Counted from the first letter of the stretch, positions 18,041-27,194 are shown. The stretch: DNA of 64,000 nucleotides from Bacillota bacterium (GCA_023436065.1 JAEZKU010000038.1:22062-86061), one strand, 5' to 3'. Numbers and translations are program-made. Notes: generated from the sequence alone by a model not told the origin.

Positions 18041-19060
18041 CTATAGGATGCCGATTTCCCTGTCATCCTCATTCGTACTGTCATTCAGCTTGATATAGCC
18101 AATAATCTCCTCTACGGTTGTGAAGGCCATGCCGACATAGCTGTCTGCCGCTCCATAATAGATGGCAATTCTGCCTGTTGCAGCATCCGTAAGCGCAGCA
18201 CACGGGAATACGACGTTCGGAACAAAGCCTCTTTCCTCATACCATTCTTCAGGGGTAAGAACAAAATTATTGCATCTGTATTTCACGATGGACGGTTGAT
18301 CGATATCCAGAATACAGGCACCCATGCTGTAGACATATCCGTTGCAGGTTCCTGTAACACCATGATAGAACAACAGCCATCCCTCACTGGTTTCAATCGG
18401 AGCAGCTCCTCCTCCGATCTTCAGGGATTGCCACCACTGCTTACCGCGTGCCATCACATGTCTGTGCTTTCCCCAGAAGGTAAGATCCGGGCTTTCACTC
18501 AGGAATACATCTCCAAAGGGAGTATGTCCGCTGTCACTCGGTCTGGATAACAGCATAAAATTGCCATTCACCTTTCTCGGGAACAGGACGCCGTTTCTGT
18601 TAAAAGGAAGAAAAGGATTCTCAATTCTTATAAATTCCTTGAAATCCTTGGTCTTAGCCATGCCCAGTGCGGCTCCGTAAAAATCGGTGCACCAGATTAT
18701 ATAATAAGTATCCTCCACCTGAATGAGTCGGGGATCATAAGCATATCGCGGCATGTAGGGTTTTCCTTCTGCATTTACAAAAGGAATTTTATTCGTGTCA
18801 TAGGTCCAATGAATGCCGTCCTCACTGTAACCCATATATAAATGCGGAACTCCGTCCACCTGTTCCGCCCGGAATACACCGATGAACTTTCCCTGATAGG
18901 GAACTACTGCGCTGTTGAATATTCTTACCACACCCGGAAACGGATTCCGGTTTATGATCGGATTCTCTGAATATCTCCATACAGGCCCAACACAATTTGC
19001 CGGTTTTTCCTGCCATGGGATATTTGGCAAATCGTAAGATAATATCTTAACCTTGATCAT
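18041..19060 (-). CDS. GH130 subfamily 2-like beta-1,4-manno-oligosaccharide phosphorylase
   Basis: Cytosolic five-bladed beta-propeller phosphorylase that uses phosphate to remove mannose from the non-reducing end of beta-1,4-manno-oligosaccharides, giving mannose-1-phosphate. Landmarks are NRNPFPGVVRIFNSAVV, VFRAEQVDG, YAYDPRLI with the proton donor Asp109, and IGGGAAPIETSEGWLLFYHGV. The 339-residue length is normal for this subfamily; the GH130_1 enzymes have longer N-termini, as in the gene at 20278. Its start codon overlaps the LacI stop by one base (TAATG), so translation is coupled to the regulator. The subfamily call is from motifs and length. Confidence 0.85.
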   Translation of the reverse strand: MIKVKILSYDLPNIPWQEKPANCVGPVWRYSENPIINRNPFPGVVRIFNSAVVPYQGKFIGVFRAEQVDGVPHLYMGYSEDGIHWTYDTNKIPFVNAEGKPYMPRYAYDPRLIQVEDTYYIIWCTDFYGAALGMAKTKDFKEFIRIENPFLPFNRNGVLFPRKVNGNFMLLSRPSDSGHTPFGDVFLSESPDLTFWGKHRHVMARGKQWWQSLKIGGGAAPIETSEGWLLFYHGVTGTCNGYVYSMGACILDIDQPSIVKYRCNNFVLTPEEWYEERGFVPNVVFPCAALTDAATGRIAIYYGAADSYVGMAFTTVEEIIGYIKLNDSTNEDDREIGIL

Positions 19061-20106
19061 TATTTAATCTCCTTAAGTTTATTCGAGGACTGACGGAAGA
19101 TGATTTCCACCCCGATAAAGATAACCTCCTTCGGGAAGGTTGGATTCTGAATTCTCCACATCAATTGCTGTACCAGACGTCTGCCCAGACGCTGATTACC
19201 GACACGCACTGTCGTAAGGAAGGGTTCCACCTGTGCCATACCCTCGACGTTATCATATCCTGTTACCGCTACGTCCTGAGGAACGGATAACCCTCTGCTT
19301 CTTAAGCAGCGAATCACATCCAGGGCTATATCGTCATTTGCACAGACAATCGCTTCGGGCAGAACAGAAAAGCTATCCAATGCCATTTCCACTTCCACTG
19401 TTTTATAGAATTTATAGGTCGGATGATAGGTTGCAATGATGGAAGTATCCACATTTAACCCAGCCTCCGCTAACGCGCTGACATATCCCTGATAGCGGTC
19501 ACTGATGGTCTTACAATAGGTAATGTCACCGATAAAACCGATCCGGGTTAATCCTTGAGAGATTAGCTGTGAAGTAATCTTCTTAATACTGTTTGTGCCT
19601 TCACAGACAACAATATCTCCGTAGTGAGCAATGCTGTCCAGATTACTTGGAGCATCCAGAAATACTACCGGGATATTTTGCTTCATAATTCGGTCTACAT
19701 ACTCATTCGTAAACACACTCAAAATGATGATACCGCTTACTTCTGCCTGTAAATCCAGCGGCAGTACCAAATTCTTCTCATCCTGCTCGCTGATAAAATT
19801 GAATTGGAGCTTACATCCGAATTTATTCAATTCATCTGAGATCCCCATGATGATGCTGTTCCAGAAAACCGAGATCTCTCTACGGGTCAGAACGACAATC
19901 GTCTTGGTATCCCCGACCTTATTGCGCAGCTTAAATTCATTCAGCACGACCGGAGAAAGCTTGGAGTATCCCATCTCAAATGCCTTCTCAATGACGACAT
20001 ATCTGGTTTCATAAGAAACCGTATCACTGTTGTTTAGTGCTTTCGCTACTGTATTTCTGGATAAATGCAATTCCTTTGCCACATCCTGAATCGTAACCTT
20101 CTTCAT
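19060..20106 (-). CDS. LacI-family regulator of the GH130_2-esterase operon
   Basis: LacI-type repressor: helix-turn-helix VTIQDVAKELHLSRNTVAKALN at the start, then a sugar-binding domain with VCANDDIALDVIRCL and VTGYDNVEGMAQVEPFLTTV. The ATG at 20106, preceded by GGAGGAGAGG, is a better start than the GTG six codons upstream. It is the first gene of a leftward operon with the GH130_2 and esterase genes. An inverted repeat just after the likely transcription start (20162-20178) suggests autoregulation. It probably senses a mannan-derived sugar. Confidence 0.9.
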   Translation of the reverse strand: MKKVTIQDVAKELHLSRNTVAKALNNSDTVSYETRYVVIEKAFEMGYSKLSPVVLNEFKLRNKVGDTKTIVVLTRREISVFWNSIIMGISDELNKFGCKLQFNFISEQDEKNLVLPLDLQAEVSGIIILSVFTNEYVDRIMKQNIPVVFLDAPSNLDSIAHYGDIVVCEGTNSIKKITSQLISQGLTRIGFIGDITYCKTISDRYQGYVSALAEAGLNVDTSIIATYHPTYKFYKTVEVEMALDSFSVLPEAIVCANDDIALDVIRCLRSRGLSVPQDVAVTGYDNVEGMAQVEPFLTTVRVGNQRLGRRLVQQLMWRIQNPTFPKEVIFIGVEIIFRQSSNKLKEIK

Positions 20107-20161
20107 TGCTTCCTCTCCTCCCACAGCGTTCGGCCGGTTTTGCTTTGCATTAGCAAATCAT

Positions 20162-20193
20162 GTGCAACAATAATGCACTGTTATTGCATTATA
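20162..20193 (-). promoter_or_regulatory. Candidate LacI operator and -10 box
   Basis: GTGCAACAATAATGCAC (20162-20178) has perfect 5-bp arms (GTGCA/TGCAC). On the minus strand a TATAAT -10 box lies at 20188-20193, so the dyad covers about +3 to +19 of the transcript, a usual place for repression. The -35 region is weak. Confidence 0.5.
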
Positions 20194-20277
20194 TAAGCGA
20201 AGTTTACTACACTATTGCTACTTTTTCAAGAATATTATTCTGCTTAACCCCTAAATTGGGAACAGGTGCACGTTTTA

Positions 20278-21456
20278 TCAGTGTTTGTCATTTTCCTGAA
20301 GCAGCTCTAGATTCTTTCTGATTAAATTGCATCTTTGCTGCACACATTCCACTGATCTGAGTGGATCCGAAGGTGTATGGAAGGTATAGTCCACAAGCTT
20401 CTCCACAGTCGTTGCAGCTACGTGAAGGCGGGTATCCGAAGAAGCATAATAGATATATACCTCCCCATTGTCCCTGGCAATTGCTCCGTTGGTGAATACC
20501 ACATTGGATACATCCCCAACTCTTTCTTCTCCCATCGGTGCGATGTAGAAGCCGGAGGGCTCTGCGATTACCTTGGTTGGATCCTTTAAGTCGGTGGCAA
20601 ACACATAGATGACATAGCGTAATCCTGCTGCGGTATTTCTAACTCCATGAGCAATATGGATCCAGCCCTTCTCGGTCTTGATCGGAACTGCCCCTGCTCC
20701 GTTCTTGGCTTCGGTTATGGTATGATACTTTCTTCTGCTTGTGATAATCTCTTCGTCAATGACTGCATTCTCAATATCTTTACAGAAGCCTACGCCGATT
20801 CCACCGCCGGAGCCGGTCTCGATAAAGCCGTCCATCGGCCTTGTGTAGAACATATATTGTCCGTTGACAAACTCGGGATGCAGCACGACATTTCTCTGTT
20901 GGGGTGATTGAAGGGTCTTTAGATTATTCAGTCGTTCCCAATGCTTTAAATCTCTGGTTCTGACAATTCCGGCTTCCGCTACCGCAGCAGACAGATCGTT
21001 GCTGGTTCTGTCCTTGCTTTCGGAACAGAACACACCATAGATGTAACCATCCTCATGCTTTGTCAAACGCATATCATAAACATTGGTTTCTTCCTTATGC
21101 GTATCCGGCAGTTCAACCGGATAATCCCAGAACCGAAAGCCGTCCACCGGGCTGTCGCTCTCTGCCACACCGAAGAAGGACTTTCTGTCATTCCCTTCAA
21201 TTCTTGCCACCAGATAAAATTTTCCATCCAGCTCTATGGCTCCGGAATTAAATACGGCATTCACACCCAAACGCTCCATGAAAAACGGATTGGTCTTCTC
21301 ATCCAGATCATATTTCCAGAATAACGGGATATGCTCATTCGTCAGCACAGGATTCACATAACGGTCATACATTCCTGTATATATAGTACTTTTCTCGTTC
21401 TTTCTTTCAATCAGCTGACGATATTTTTCCAGCTCAATATAATAATTGGGATGCAT
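20278..21456 (-). CDS. GH130 subfamily 1-like 4-O-beta-mannosyl-glucose phosphorylase
   Basis: Cytosolic beta-propeller phosphorylase converting beta-mannosyl-1,4-glucose and phosphate to mannose-1-phosphate and glucose. Evidence is the long N-terminal segment with YDRYVNPVLT, GAIELDGKFYLVARIEG, VYDMRLTKHEDG with the proton donor near Asp130 (numbering matches the known family member closely) and NGAGAVPIKTEKGWIHIAHGV. The true start is the ATG at 21456 with GGAG seven bases upstream. The gene stands 16-22 bases after cellobiose 2-epimerase, the enzyme that makes its substrate from beta-mannobiose. This pairing strongly supports the specificity. Confidence 0.9.
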   Translation of the reverse strand: MHPNYYIELEKYRQLIERKNEKSTIYTGMYDRYVNPVLTNEHIPLFWKYDLDEKTNPFFMERLGVNAVFNSGAIELDGKFYLVARIEGNDRKSFFGVAESDSPVDGFRFWDYPVELPDTHKEETNVYDMRLTKHEDGYIYGVFCSESKDRTSNDLSAAVAEAGIVRTRDLKHWERLNNLKTLQSPQQRNVVLHPEFVNGQYMFYTRPMDGFIETGSGGGIGVGFCKDIENAVIDEEIITSRRKYHTITEAKNGAGAVPIKTEKGWIHIAHGVRNTAAGLRYVIYVFATDLKDPTKVIAEPSGFYIAPMGEERVGDVSNVVFTNGAIARDNGEVYIYYASSDTRLHVAATTVEKLVDYTFHTPSDPLRSVECVQQRCNLIRKNLELLQENDKH

Positions 21457-21477
21457 ATGCAATCTCCTTCCTCCTAA

Positions 21478-22650
21478 TTAAAATTCAACTCCGCGGTTAA
21501 TTACTTCAAAACACATCCTGCCATTATGATAGGGACATTTCCAGGGACCGACAATCTCCTTGGTCTTAATCGGTGATCCGTCCTGGTTCAGCTCATAGAA
21601 CCACTCCGAACCTCTTCTGGGATCGATCATGTGAGTTTTGATGTAGTCCCATACTCCTCCCACACTTTCCAGATAGTCCTTTCTCTCAGGCTTCTTCTGA
21701 AATCCGTTCAGAAAACCCAGTAGTGCTTCCGCCTGGACCCACCATACCTTTTTGGTATCTACCCGGCCCTTCTCGCATTCATTGAACAGCGAATACTTGT
21801 CCAGGGCTATGCTGTGAATATGGTCCACCAGCTCTGCGGTAATCCGATTGATTTTATTGCTGTACACAGGATCCTTCAAAACCTCTGCGGTACGATCCAG
21901 CAGCCAGGAGGCTTCAATGTCATGCCCATAGGAATTTAAGTCAATCAGAGAATGATAGCTTAAGTCAAAGAATACCTCGAGCCTTCTCTCCTTCGGGTTA
22001 TAAATCTTATCAGCAAAAATATCCAGCATCCACTTAAGCTTATCGGCAATACCCTCGCTATGATCCACACGATATAGCTCTGTATATGCTTCCAGTACAT
22101 GCAGGAGTGTGTTCATCGTCCGTTCTGCCATGACTCCGTTCTCCGAAAGCTTTTCATTCGAAGCCGGACGGAACTTTCGGTCAAAGGCTTCCAGATAGCC
22201 CTCCTGATCCCGGCAATCCTTCTCTAGCTTATCCATTAAGGCATAAGCCAGTGATAATGCCTCCGTATCCCCGGAAGCATCATAATAAGAGGCGAGTCCA
22301 TATACCGCAAAAGCCTGATTGTAAGTATGTTTCGTATCATCGACGGGTACCCCGTCATAGGTTACCGACCAGAAGACACCACCATTCTCCCGATCATAGA
22401 ACGCAGCTCTTAAGAATTCATAGGCATGCTTCGCATAATCAAGATATTCTTTCTCCCCGAGCGTTAAGTATGCATTTGAGAAAAACCATAAAATTCTGCT
22501 ATTCAGAATACACCCTTTATCAGCCTTCTTATTTAGTTCCAGATTATAATCCATCTCCCCGTAAAAACCACCGTATACATCATCACGAAGTCTTTTCCAG
22601 AAAGGAATGATAGCCCTCTCCAGATGACTTCTTATTTCCTGCACCCTCAT
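21478..22650 (-). CDS. Cellobiose 2-epimerase (AGE family), probably acting on beta-1,4-mannobiose
   Basis: Cytosolic (alpha/alpha)6-barrel enzyme that epimerises the reducing-end sugar of beta-1,4 disaccharides, here turning mannobiose into mannosyl-glucose. Family marks: GGFYGEMDYN, CILNSRILWFFSNAY, KHTYNQAFAVYGLASYYD, GHDIEASWLLDRTAEV, KVWWVQAEALLGFLN and WKCPYHNGRMCFEV, including the His residues used for proton transfer. Its 390 residues match characterised enzymes (about 390-410). It lies between mannose-6-phosphate isomerase and the mannosyl-glucose phosphorylase in one operon. Confidence 0.9.
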   Translation of the reverse strand: MRVQEIRSHLERAIIPFWKRLRDDVYGGFYGEMDYNLELNKKADKGCILNSRILWFFSNAYLTLGEKEYLDYAKHAYEFLRAAFYDRENGGVFWSVTYDGVPVDDTKHTYNQAFAVYGLASYYDASGDTEALSLAYALMDKLEKDCRDQEGYLEAFDRKFRPASNEKLSENGVMAERTMNTLLHVLEAYTELYRVDHSEGIADKLKWMLDIFADKIYNPKERRLEVFFDLSYHSLIDLNSYGHDIEASWLLDRTAEVLKDPVYSNKINRITAELVDHIHSIALDKYSLFNECEKGRVDTKKVWWVQAEALLGFLNGFQKKPERKDYLESVGGVWDYIKTHMIDPRRGSEWFYELNQDGSPIKTKEIVGPWKCPYHNGRMCFEVINRGVEF

Positions 22651-22675
22651 CCATATACCCCCAATTCTTTATTCT

Positions 22676-23608
22676 TTAGATATGAGACACGATCAATTCC
22701 ATATTGCCCTTCAGCACATAACTGCCATAGCCAGAGGGAAGTATAAAATGGTCCCCTTTCTTAATCGGCTGTGCATCAATAAAGCCGCTTCCATCTGTCA
22801 CACTGACATTCAGGAACTTATACTCCTGTCTGAATTCCTGCTCCCCATGAATTTTGATTCTCTGTACGGTGTAATAACTGCAAGCGATCAGCTCCTCAAA
22901 ATCATAATCCCGATTGCTTTCCTGTCTGCGACTGACTGCACTGTCTGTATGTGGACATCGAATCACATCAATGCTTTTATCAATATGAAGTTCGCGTGGC
23001 TTACCATGATCAAGTCTGTCATAATCATACAAACGATAGGTAATATCACTGTTCTGCTGTGTCTCCAGAAGCATGGTTCCCTTCTTGATCGCATGCACTG
23101 TCCCGGGATCAATCTGGAAGAAGTCGCCTTTCTTAATCGGCAGGATACGAATCAGATCCATGAAACGGTTTTCACCGATCATTTTACGAAGTTCTTCCTG
23201 ATCTTTCGCATTGTGACCGATGACAATCTCACCGTCCTCATCACAATCCAGGATATACCAGCACTCCGTTTTACCCAGTGCTCCATTCTCCCTCTCCTTA
23301 GCATAAGCATCATCGGGATGCACCTGAATACTTAAGTCCGCCTTTGCATCGATGATCTTGACCAGGAGGGGATATACAGGACCGGAAGCCCCTCCGAACA
23401 ATTCTCTGTGATGCTCCCATAACCAGCTTAAGGTTTTCCCTGCATAGTTACCATTCTTGATGATACAGTCACCATTCTTATGGGCGCTGATCGCCCAGCA
23501 CTCTCCTGTGGTATTGCTCGGTATGGTATAGCCAAATTCCTTCTCCAGCTTATCACCACCCCAGATCATAGTCTTAAATACAGGCTCTAATATAATAATA
23601 TCGTGCAT
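22676..23608 (-). CDS. manA: Mannose-6-phosphate isomerase, class I
   Basis: Zinc enzyme that interconverts mannose-6-phosphate and fructose-6-phosphate, feeding mannose into glycolysis and, in reverse, supplying GDP-mannose synthesis. Cupin-fold zinc ligands are visible: SIQVHPDD (Gln95, His97), KTECWYILD (Glu115) and PGTVHAIKKG (His172). The 310-residue length fits the short Gram-positive form. It heads the leftward operon with the epimerase and mannosyl-glucose phosphorylase, giving the last step of mannan use. The mannose-1-phosphate guanylyltransferase gene at 50267 would use its product in the polysaccharide locus. A phosphomannomutase is not present in the window. Confidence 0.93.
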   Translation of the reverse strand: MHDIIILEPVFKTMIWGGDKLEKEFGYTIPSNTTGECWAISAHKNGDCIIKNGNYAGKTLSWLWEHHRELFGGASGPVYPLLVKIIDAKADLSIQVHPDDAYAKERENGALGKTECWYILDCDEDGEIVIGHNAKDQEELRKMIGENRFMDLIRILPIKKGDFFQIDPGTVHAIKKGTMLLETQQNSDITYRLYDYDRLDHGKPRELHIDKSIDVIRCPHTDSAVSRRQESNRDYDFEELIACSYYTVQRIKIHGEQEFRQEYKFLNVSVTDGSGFIDAQPIKKGDHFILPSGYGSYVLKGNMELIVSHI

Positions 23609-23669
23609 ATTCGATTAACTCACTTTCTTTCCGGTATTCTTTACCTTCTGTTATGATATAATAATTTAA

Positions 23670-23681
23670 GTTATCGTTAAC
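23670..23681 (-). promoter_or_regulatory. Candidate LacI-type operator upstream of manA
   Basis: GTTATCGTTAAC is a 10-of-12 palindrome with a central CG, the classic form of LacI-family operators, 62 bases before the manA start and downstream of the LacI gene end at 23726. No other copy with the same sequence was noticed by eye. Confidence 0.4.
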
Positions 23682-23725
23682 CTTAATTATTATTCTAATA
23701 ATGATACACCCTTTTGTCAATTGGA

Positions 23726-24733
23726 TTATTTAATTCTTGCCTTCACAGAATCACGGTATATGATCCTTCCGCTGATGACCTTTCTCCCATAATCCCTGCC
23801 GGGATTCTTGATTCTTTTCAGTATGGAGCTTACCGCTGCTTCAGACATTGCTTCAATGTTTACCTCTACTGTCGTGATTGCCGGCTCGCTCAGGGTTGCA
23901 TAGATGTAATTGTCATATCCGACCACGGACACCTGATTCGGAACACTGTATCCTGCTTTCTTCAGCTGCTGTATGAATGCATATGCTACCTCGTCACAAT
24001 TACATACAAAAGCAGTCGGCATTTCCTCCGGAAGTACGATCGGACAGTATTTGCCACGTTCGTCCCGGTCAGCTATGATCCAATCACTGCGAAGCCCCAG
24101 TCCACTCTCAAGAAGAGCCTTATAATAGCCAAGATAGCGATCCATGATACTGGAAGTCGCGCTGATATTGCCGATAAAGCCTATTCTCGTATGCCCCTGC
24201 TCAATCAGATGACAGGTAATCTCGTATGCCCCGTGAAAGCTGTCACTGACTATGGTATCCACTTGAAAATGATCATCCGTGAAATCAAGAAATATAAAAG
24301 GAATTCCCGAATCGGCAATCTTCTGAATATACCCCCGTTTCATCTGTCCCAGCACAATAATACCGTCCACCTTATTATTTTGTAAAAGCTGCGGTATCCT
24401 TCCCTCTTTCTCCGCCTCTTCAGAAATCACTTCCATAATTCCGAAATAGTTGTAGGACAGCAGGTCCCTGATGATTGTCTGATACATCTTGGAGTAAAAA
24501 GCATTCTCACTCATGAACTGTTCCGCTATGAGTATGCCGATGTTATAATTCCTGCCCTCTTTCATGCTCTTACCCAGAGTATTATAACGGTACCCCATTT
24601 CCTGGGCCATCTGTTTGATACTCTCCCGCAGTGCCTCGCTGACTCCTTCCTTATCGGATAATGCTTTGGATACGGTTACCGTACTTACTCCCAGACGGTC
24701 AGCAACATCCTTCATTGTAATATTTTTTCCCAT
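23726..24733 (-). CDS. LacI-family regulator next to the manA operon
   Basis: LacI-type repressor of about 335 residues: helix-turn-helix ITMKDVADRLGVSTVTVSKALS, then the sugar-sensing domain with TAFVCNCDEVAYAFIQQL and VVGYDNYIYATLSEPAITTV. ATG at 24733 with GGAAGG upstream is preferred over an ATG 13 codons earlier, because the DNA-binding domain then begins normally. It precedes manA by about 120 bases in the same direction and is divergent from the GyrI-like gene. It most likely controls the manA-epimerase-GH130_1 operon. Confidence 0.88.
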   Translation of the reverse strand: MGKNITMKDVADRLGVSTVTVSKALSDKEGVSEALRESIKQMAQEMGYRYNTLGKSMKEGRNYNIGILIAEQFMSENAFYSKMYQTIIRDLLSYNYFGIMEVISEEAEKEGRIPQLLQNNKVDGIIVLGQMKRGYIQKIADSGIPFIFLDFTDDHFQVDTIVSDSFHGAYEITCHLIEQGHTRIGFIGNISATSSIMDRYLGYYKALLESGLGLRSDWIIADRDERGKYCPIVLPEEMPTAFVCNCDEVAYAFIQQLKKAGYSVPNQVSVVGYDNYIYATLSEPAITTVEVNIEAMSEAAVSSILKRIKNPGRDYGRKVISGRIIYRDSVKARIK

Positions 24734-24865
24734 AGTTATTTCCTTCCAAAGATAAATTTTAACTAAATTCATTATAGCAAAAGCCGGTTCAATTTAAAAT
24801 ATATTAGTTAACAATCCTTATTTATTAAGCAACTTTTATTAACAATTAGTCTGATGTTAATTAAA

Positions 24866-24880
24866 ATTAGTTATACTAAT
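24866..24880. promoter_or_regulatory. Dyad in the divergent LacI / GyrI-like spacer
   Basis: ATTAGTTATACTAAT has perfect 6-bp arms around a 3-base centre. It lies between the two divergent genes (LacI start 24733, GyrI-like start 24948). A second, looser TTAGTTAACAA lies near 24805. Operator role is inferred from place and symmetry only. Confidence 0.35.
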
Positions 24881-24947
24881 AAGACACGATGCTGTCAGAT
24901 TATACCTGATAGAATATTCTCATCAAAACAGAAAAGGGGATCATTCT

Positions 24948-25388
24948 ATGAATTACGAAAAAGTGAACTTAGAAGAAAAGACGATTGTCGGATTAAGCGC
25001 TGTTACCGGAAACAGCGATCCGCAAATGGGGGAGATCATCGGAGGTCTGTGGAAGAATTTCTATCAGAACGGAATTTGTGACAGTGTAAGAAATAAGGTA
25101 AACGAGTATTCAATCGGTCTGTATTCAGATTATTCGGGAGACTCGTATAGTGTAACTGTCGGTTACGAAGCATCAGCAGCAGAGAATTCCGAATTGATCA
25201 AGAAAATCATCCCCGCCGGTAATTATGCTAAATTTTCGATTCAGGGTAATGCAGTGACAGCGGTAGCAGAGGCCTGGAATGATATATGGCAGATGGATCT
25301 GAACAGAAGCTACGCAGCTGATTTTGAGGAATACTTAAACAGTGATATGGAGAATGCAAACATCAATATTTACATTGCACTGCGATAA
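24948..25388 (+). CDS. GyrI-like / AraC effector-binding-domain protein
   Basis: A 146-residue soluble protein of the SHS2 effector-binding fold (GyrI-like small-molecule binding). Pattern: EEKTIVGLSAVTG, then a helix IIGGLWKNFYQNGI, the strand YSIGLYSDYSGDSYSVTVGYEAS, and the usual IPAGNYAKFSIQGN, AWNDIWQMDLNRSYAADFEEYL and NINIYIALR ending. Stand-alone members bind small or xenobiotic molecules; some are regulators when fused to a helix-turn-helix, which is absent here. AAAGGGG precedes the ATG. The gene stands alone on the plus strand, ending at a GC-rich hairpin. Confidence 0.8.
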   Translation: MNYEKVNLEEKTIVGLSAVTGNSDPQMGEIIGGLWKNFYQNGICDSVRNKVNEYSIGLYSDYSGDSYSVTVGYEASAAENSELIKKIIPAGNYAKFSIQGNAVTAVAEAWNDIWQMDLNRSYAADFEEYLNSDMENANINIYIALR

Positions 25389-25418
25389 GTTCAGATGCAA
25401 AACCCAATATAATAACAA

Positions 25419-25476
25419 GTAGGGGGCTGTTGCAGAAATTTATTATTAAGCCTAAGGTAAGGACAACAGCCCCTAC
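25419..25476 (+). terminator. GC-rich hairpin after the GyrI-like gene
   Basis: GTAGGGGGCTGTTG (25419-25432) pairs with CAACAGCCCCTAC (25464-25476) with one bulged G and a 31-base loop. No T-run follows on either strand, so termination is plausible but not certain; it may be a small extragenic palindrome. Confidence 0.4.
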
Positions 25477-25579
25477 CTCCGGGTATCATAGTGTCTTGCA
25501 AAAACCCCATACTGTGTATTCCTGTGTTTTGACATATTCCCTACAAAATTGATAGTATATACGACTTACAGCACATGTA

Positions 25580-27121
25580 CTATATTCTACTGATCATATC
25601 AACGCAGAGGACATACTCCTTCTGAATCTTATTTTGATAACAATAAGAATAGGTTCTGCAGAGACCTCCTGTTGCTGCTGAGATATATTCATCGGATGTA
25701 TACCACTGCCCGGCTTGTTTTAATGCCTTACGGAAATACTTCTTACCTCCGTGGTAATCTCCCGGCATGGCAGGACAAAAGTCCTCTCCCTGGGTAATCA
25801 ATAGTTCTTCGTTCAATATGGTATGGCTTAGCTGATATCCTTTCTGATCTATCACGTAAAGGCATTCCACATCCTTCAAGCCGACGATGGTCCTGCCGAG
25901 AAGCTCATCCATATCCTTCTCATTCGTGACATCGTACAGCTGCTTGGGCAGCACGTCAAGCTTCAGACCGGAAAGCATGTTGATGACATCCTGTTCCTTC
26001 GGTTTGCCAGTAACACTCTCACCATGGCTTCCACGTAAACGAAACCTTGTCATCAGAGTCTTCAGCTTAGATGATACCTCGGCCATATTGGCAGCCACGG
26101 CGCTGTTCTCCTGAGCATAAGCAGCATTATTGCGTACCCCGTCGGAAATATCCGTAACAATCACCGAAATACTTTGTAAGCTTTCTGCCTGCTCCTTGGA
26201 GGCAACTGCGATGTCATCGCACAGTCCGCTCACCCTGTCTATCGAGTTTTGAATGACTGAAAAGCTGTCTGCAGTCTTTTGGGCTATCTCTGCACTGGTT
26301 GCAGCCGTTCGAATACTGTTCTCTATCAGCTGTGTGGTCTTCTTCACCGCTTCAGCACTTTTCTGTGCAAGGGACCCAATCTCTCCTGCTACGATCGAGA
26401 AACCGGCACCTGCCTCTCCTGCTCTTGCAGCTTCGATCGATGCATTCAGTGCAAGAAGCTTGGTTTGTCCGGCCAAGCCATTGATGATGTCAATGATATT
26501 TGATATATCCTTAGAGGCTTCTGAAACTTCCCGGATGGAGTGGAGCATCTGGTCCATGCATTCGCTTCCCTGTAAGGTCTGCTCCTTCATACCCTGAACG
26601 CTCTCCGATACCGCCTCTGCATTCGCCGCGTTGGCCGTAGTCCGGTCGGTGATTCTGTGGATGGTTCCGGACAATTCATTGAGAAGCTCTGCCTGGGAAG
26701 AGGTATTCTCTGCGATTTTAGTGGAGGCCCGATCAACTTCGCTGCAGAGATGATCAACCTCACCGGTCAGCTGATTGATTTCTTCAAAGGAAGCATTAAG
26801 CGCATGTCTGATCTTATGAAGAGCATTTTTGATCGGCAGGAAATCACCCTGATATTCCACCTCTTTTGAAAAACCTACCGCCATATTGCCTGCCGACAGA
26901 TGGGATAGCACATGGGTTATCTCCTCGATATAACAGCGAAAGCTCATACTGATCTGGCTGACATCCCTGGCCAGCTCCTCCAACACAGAATATGCCTCCG
27001 GATCAACCGTAATATCAAGATTGCCGCTTACCAGCTGCCTTGTACCCTCCATGATACACTGTCCCTCTCTTAATAACTGCTCCAATTCCCTCTCTTTTCT
27101 GCCTGCCAGTCGTCCCAACAT
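25580..27121 (-). CDS. Soluble methyl-accepting chemoreceptor with C-terminal Cache-like sensor
   Basis: Chemotaxis signal protein of 513 residues with no membrane segment. Residues about 20-115 look like one or two HAMP-type units (LVSGNLDITV, LSAGNMAVGFSKEV). The kinase-control coiled coil follows, with the conserved tip GLAGQTKLLALNASIEAARAGE. After about residue 365 there is an extra domain ending TSDEYISAATGGLCRTYSYCYQNKI and YVLCVDMISRI, the look of a single Cache domain, which normally lies outside the cell at the N-terminus. Here sensor and output are reversed and cytosolic. It would report on an internal signal to CheA/CheW. A GGAGGG site precedes the ATG. Confidence 0.88.
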   Translation of the reverse strand: MLGRLAGRKERELEQLLREGQCIMEGTRQLVSGNLDITVDPEAYSVLEELARDVSQISMSFRCYIEEITHVLSHLSAGNMAVGFSKEVEYQGDFLPIKNALHKIRHALNASFEEINQLTGEVDHLCSEVDRASTKIAENTSSQAELLNELSGTIHRITDRTTANAANAEAVSESVQGMKEQTLQGSECMDQMLHSIREVSEASKDISNIIDIINGLAGQTKLLALNASIEAARAGEAGAGFSIVAGEIGSLAQKSAEAVKKTTQLIENSIRTAATSAEIAQKTADSFSVIQNSIDRVSGLCDDIAVASKEQAESLQSISVIVTDISDGVRNNAAYAQENSAVAANMAEVSSKLKTLMTRFRLRGSHGESVTGKPKEQDVINMLSGLKLDVLPKQLYDVTNEKDMDELLGRTIVGLKDVECLYVIDQKGYQLSHTILNEELLITQGEDFCPAMPGDYHGGKKYFRKALKQAGQWYTSDEYISAATGGLCRTYSYCYQNKIQKEYVLCVDMISRI

Positions 27122-27164
27122 CGCATTCCCTCCAATTCATCCAGATATATCCGTATAAACAAAG

Positions 27165-27194
27165 AAGCAGCAAGGTATCTAAGCCTCGCTGCTT
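27165..27194 (-). terminator. Hairpin between ridA and the chemoreceptor gene
   Basis: AAGCAGCAAGG (27165-27175) pairs with CCTCGCTGCTT (27184-27194) with one mismatch. On the minus strand TTCTTTGTTT follows, so it can end ridA transcripts. It also begins at the first bases of the transcript expected from the promoter at 27202-27230. Confidence 0.55.

Noticed and set aside
22682..23335. Plus-strand open frame of 217 codons opposite manA
   Set aside because: manA is complete with all zinc ligands on the minus strand; the plus frame shows no family pattern.
23714..24385. Plus-strand open frame of 223 codons opposite the LacI gene
   Set aside because: The LacI protein is complete on the minus strand.
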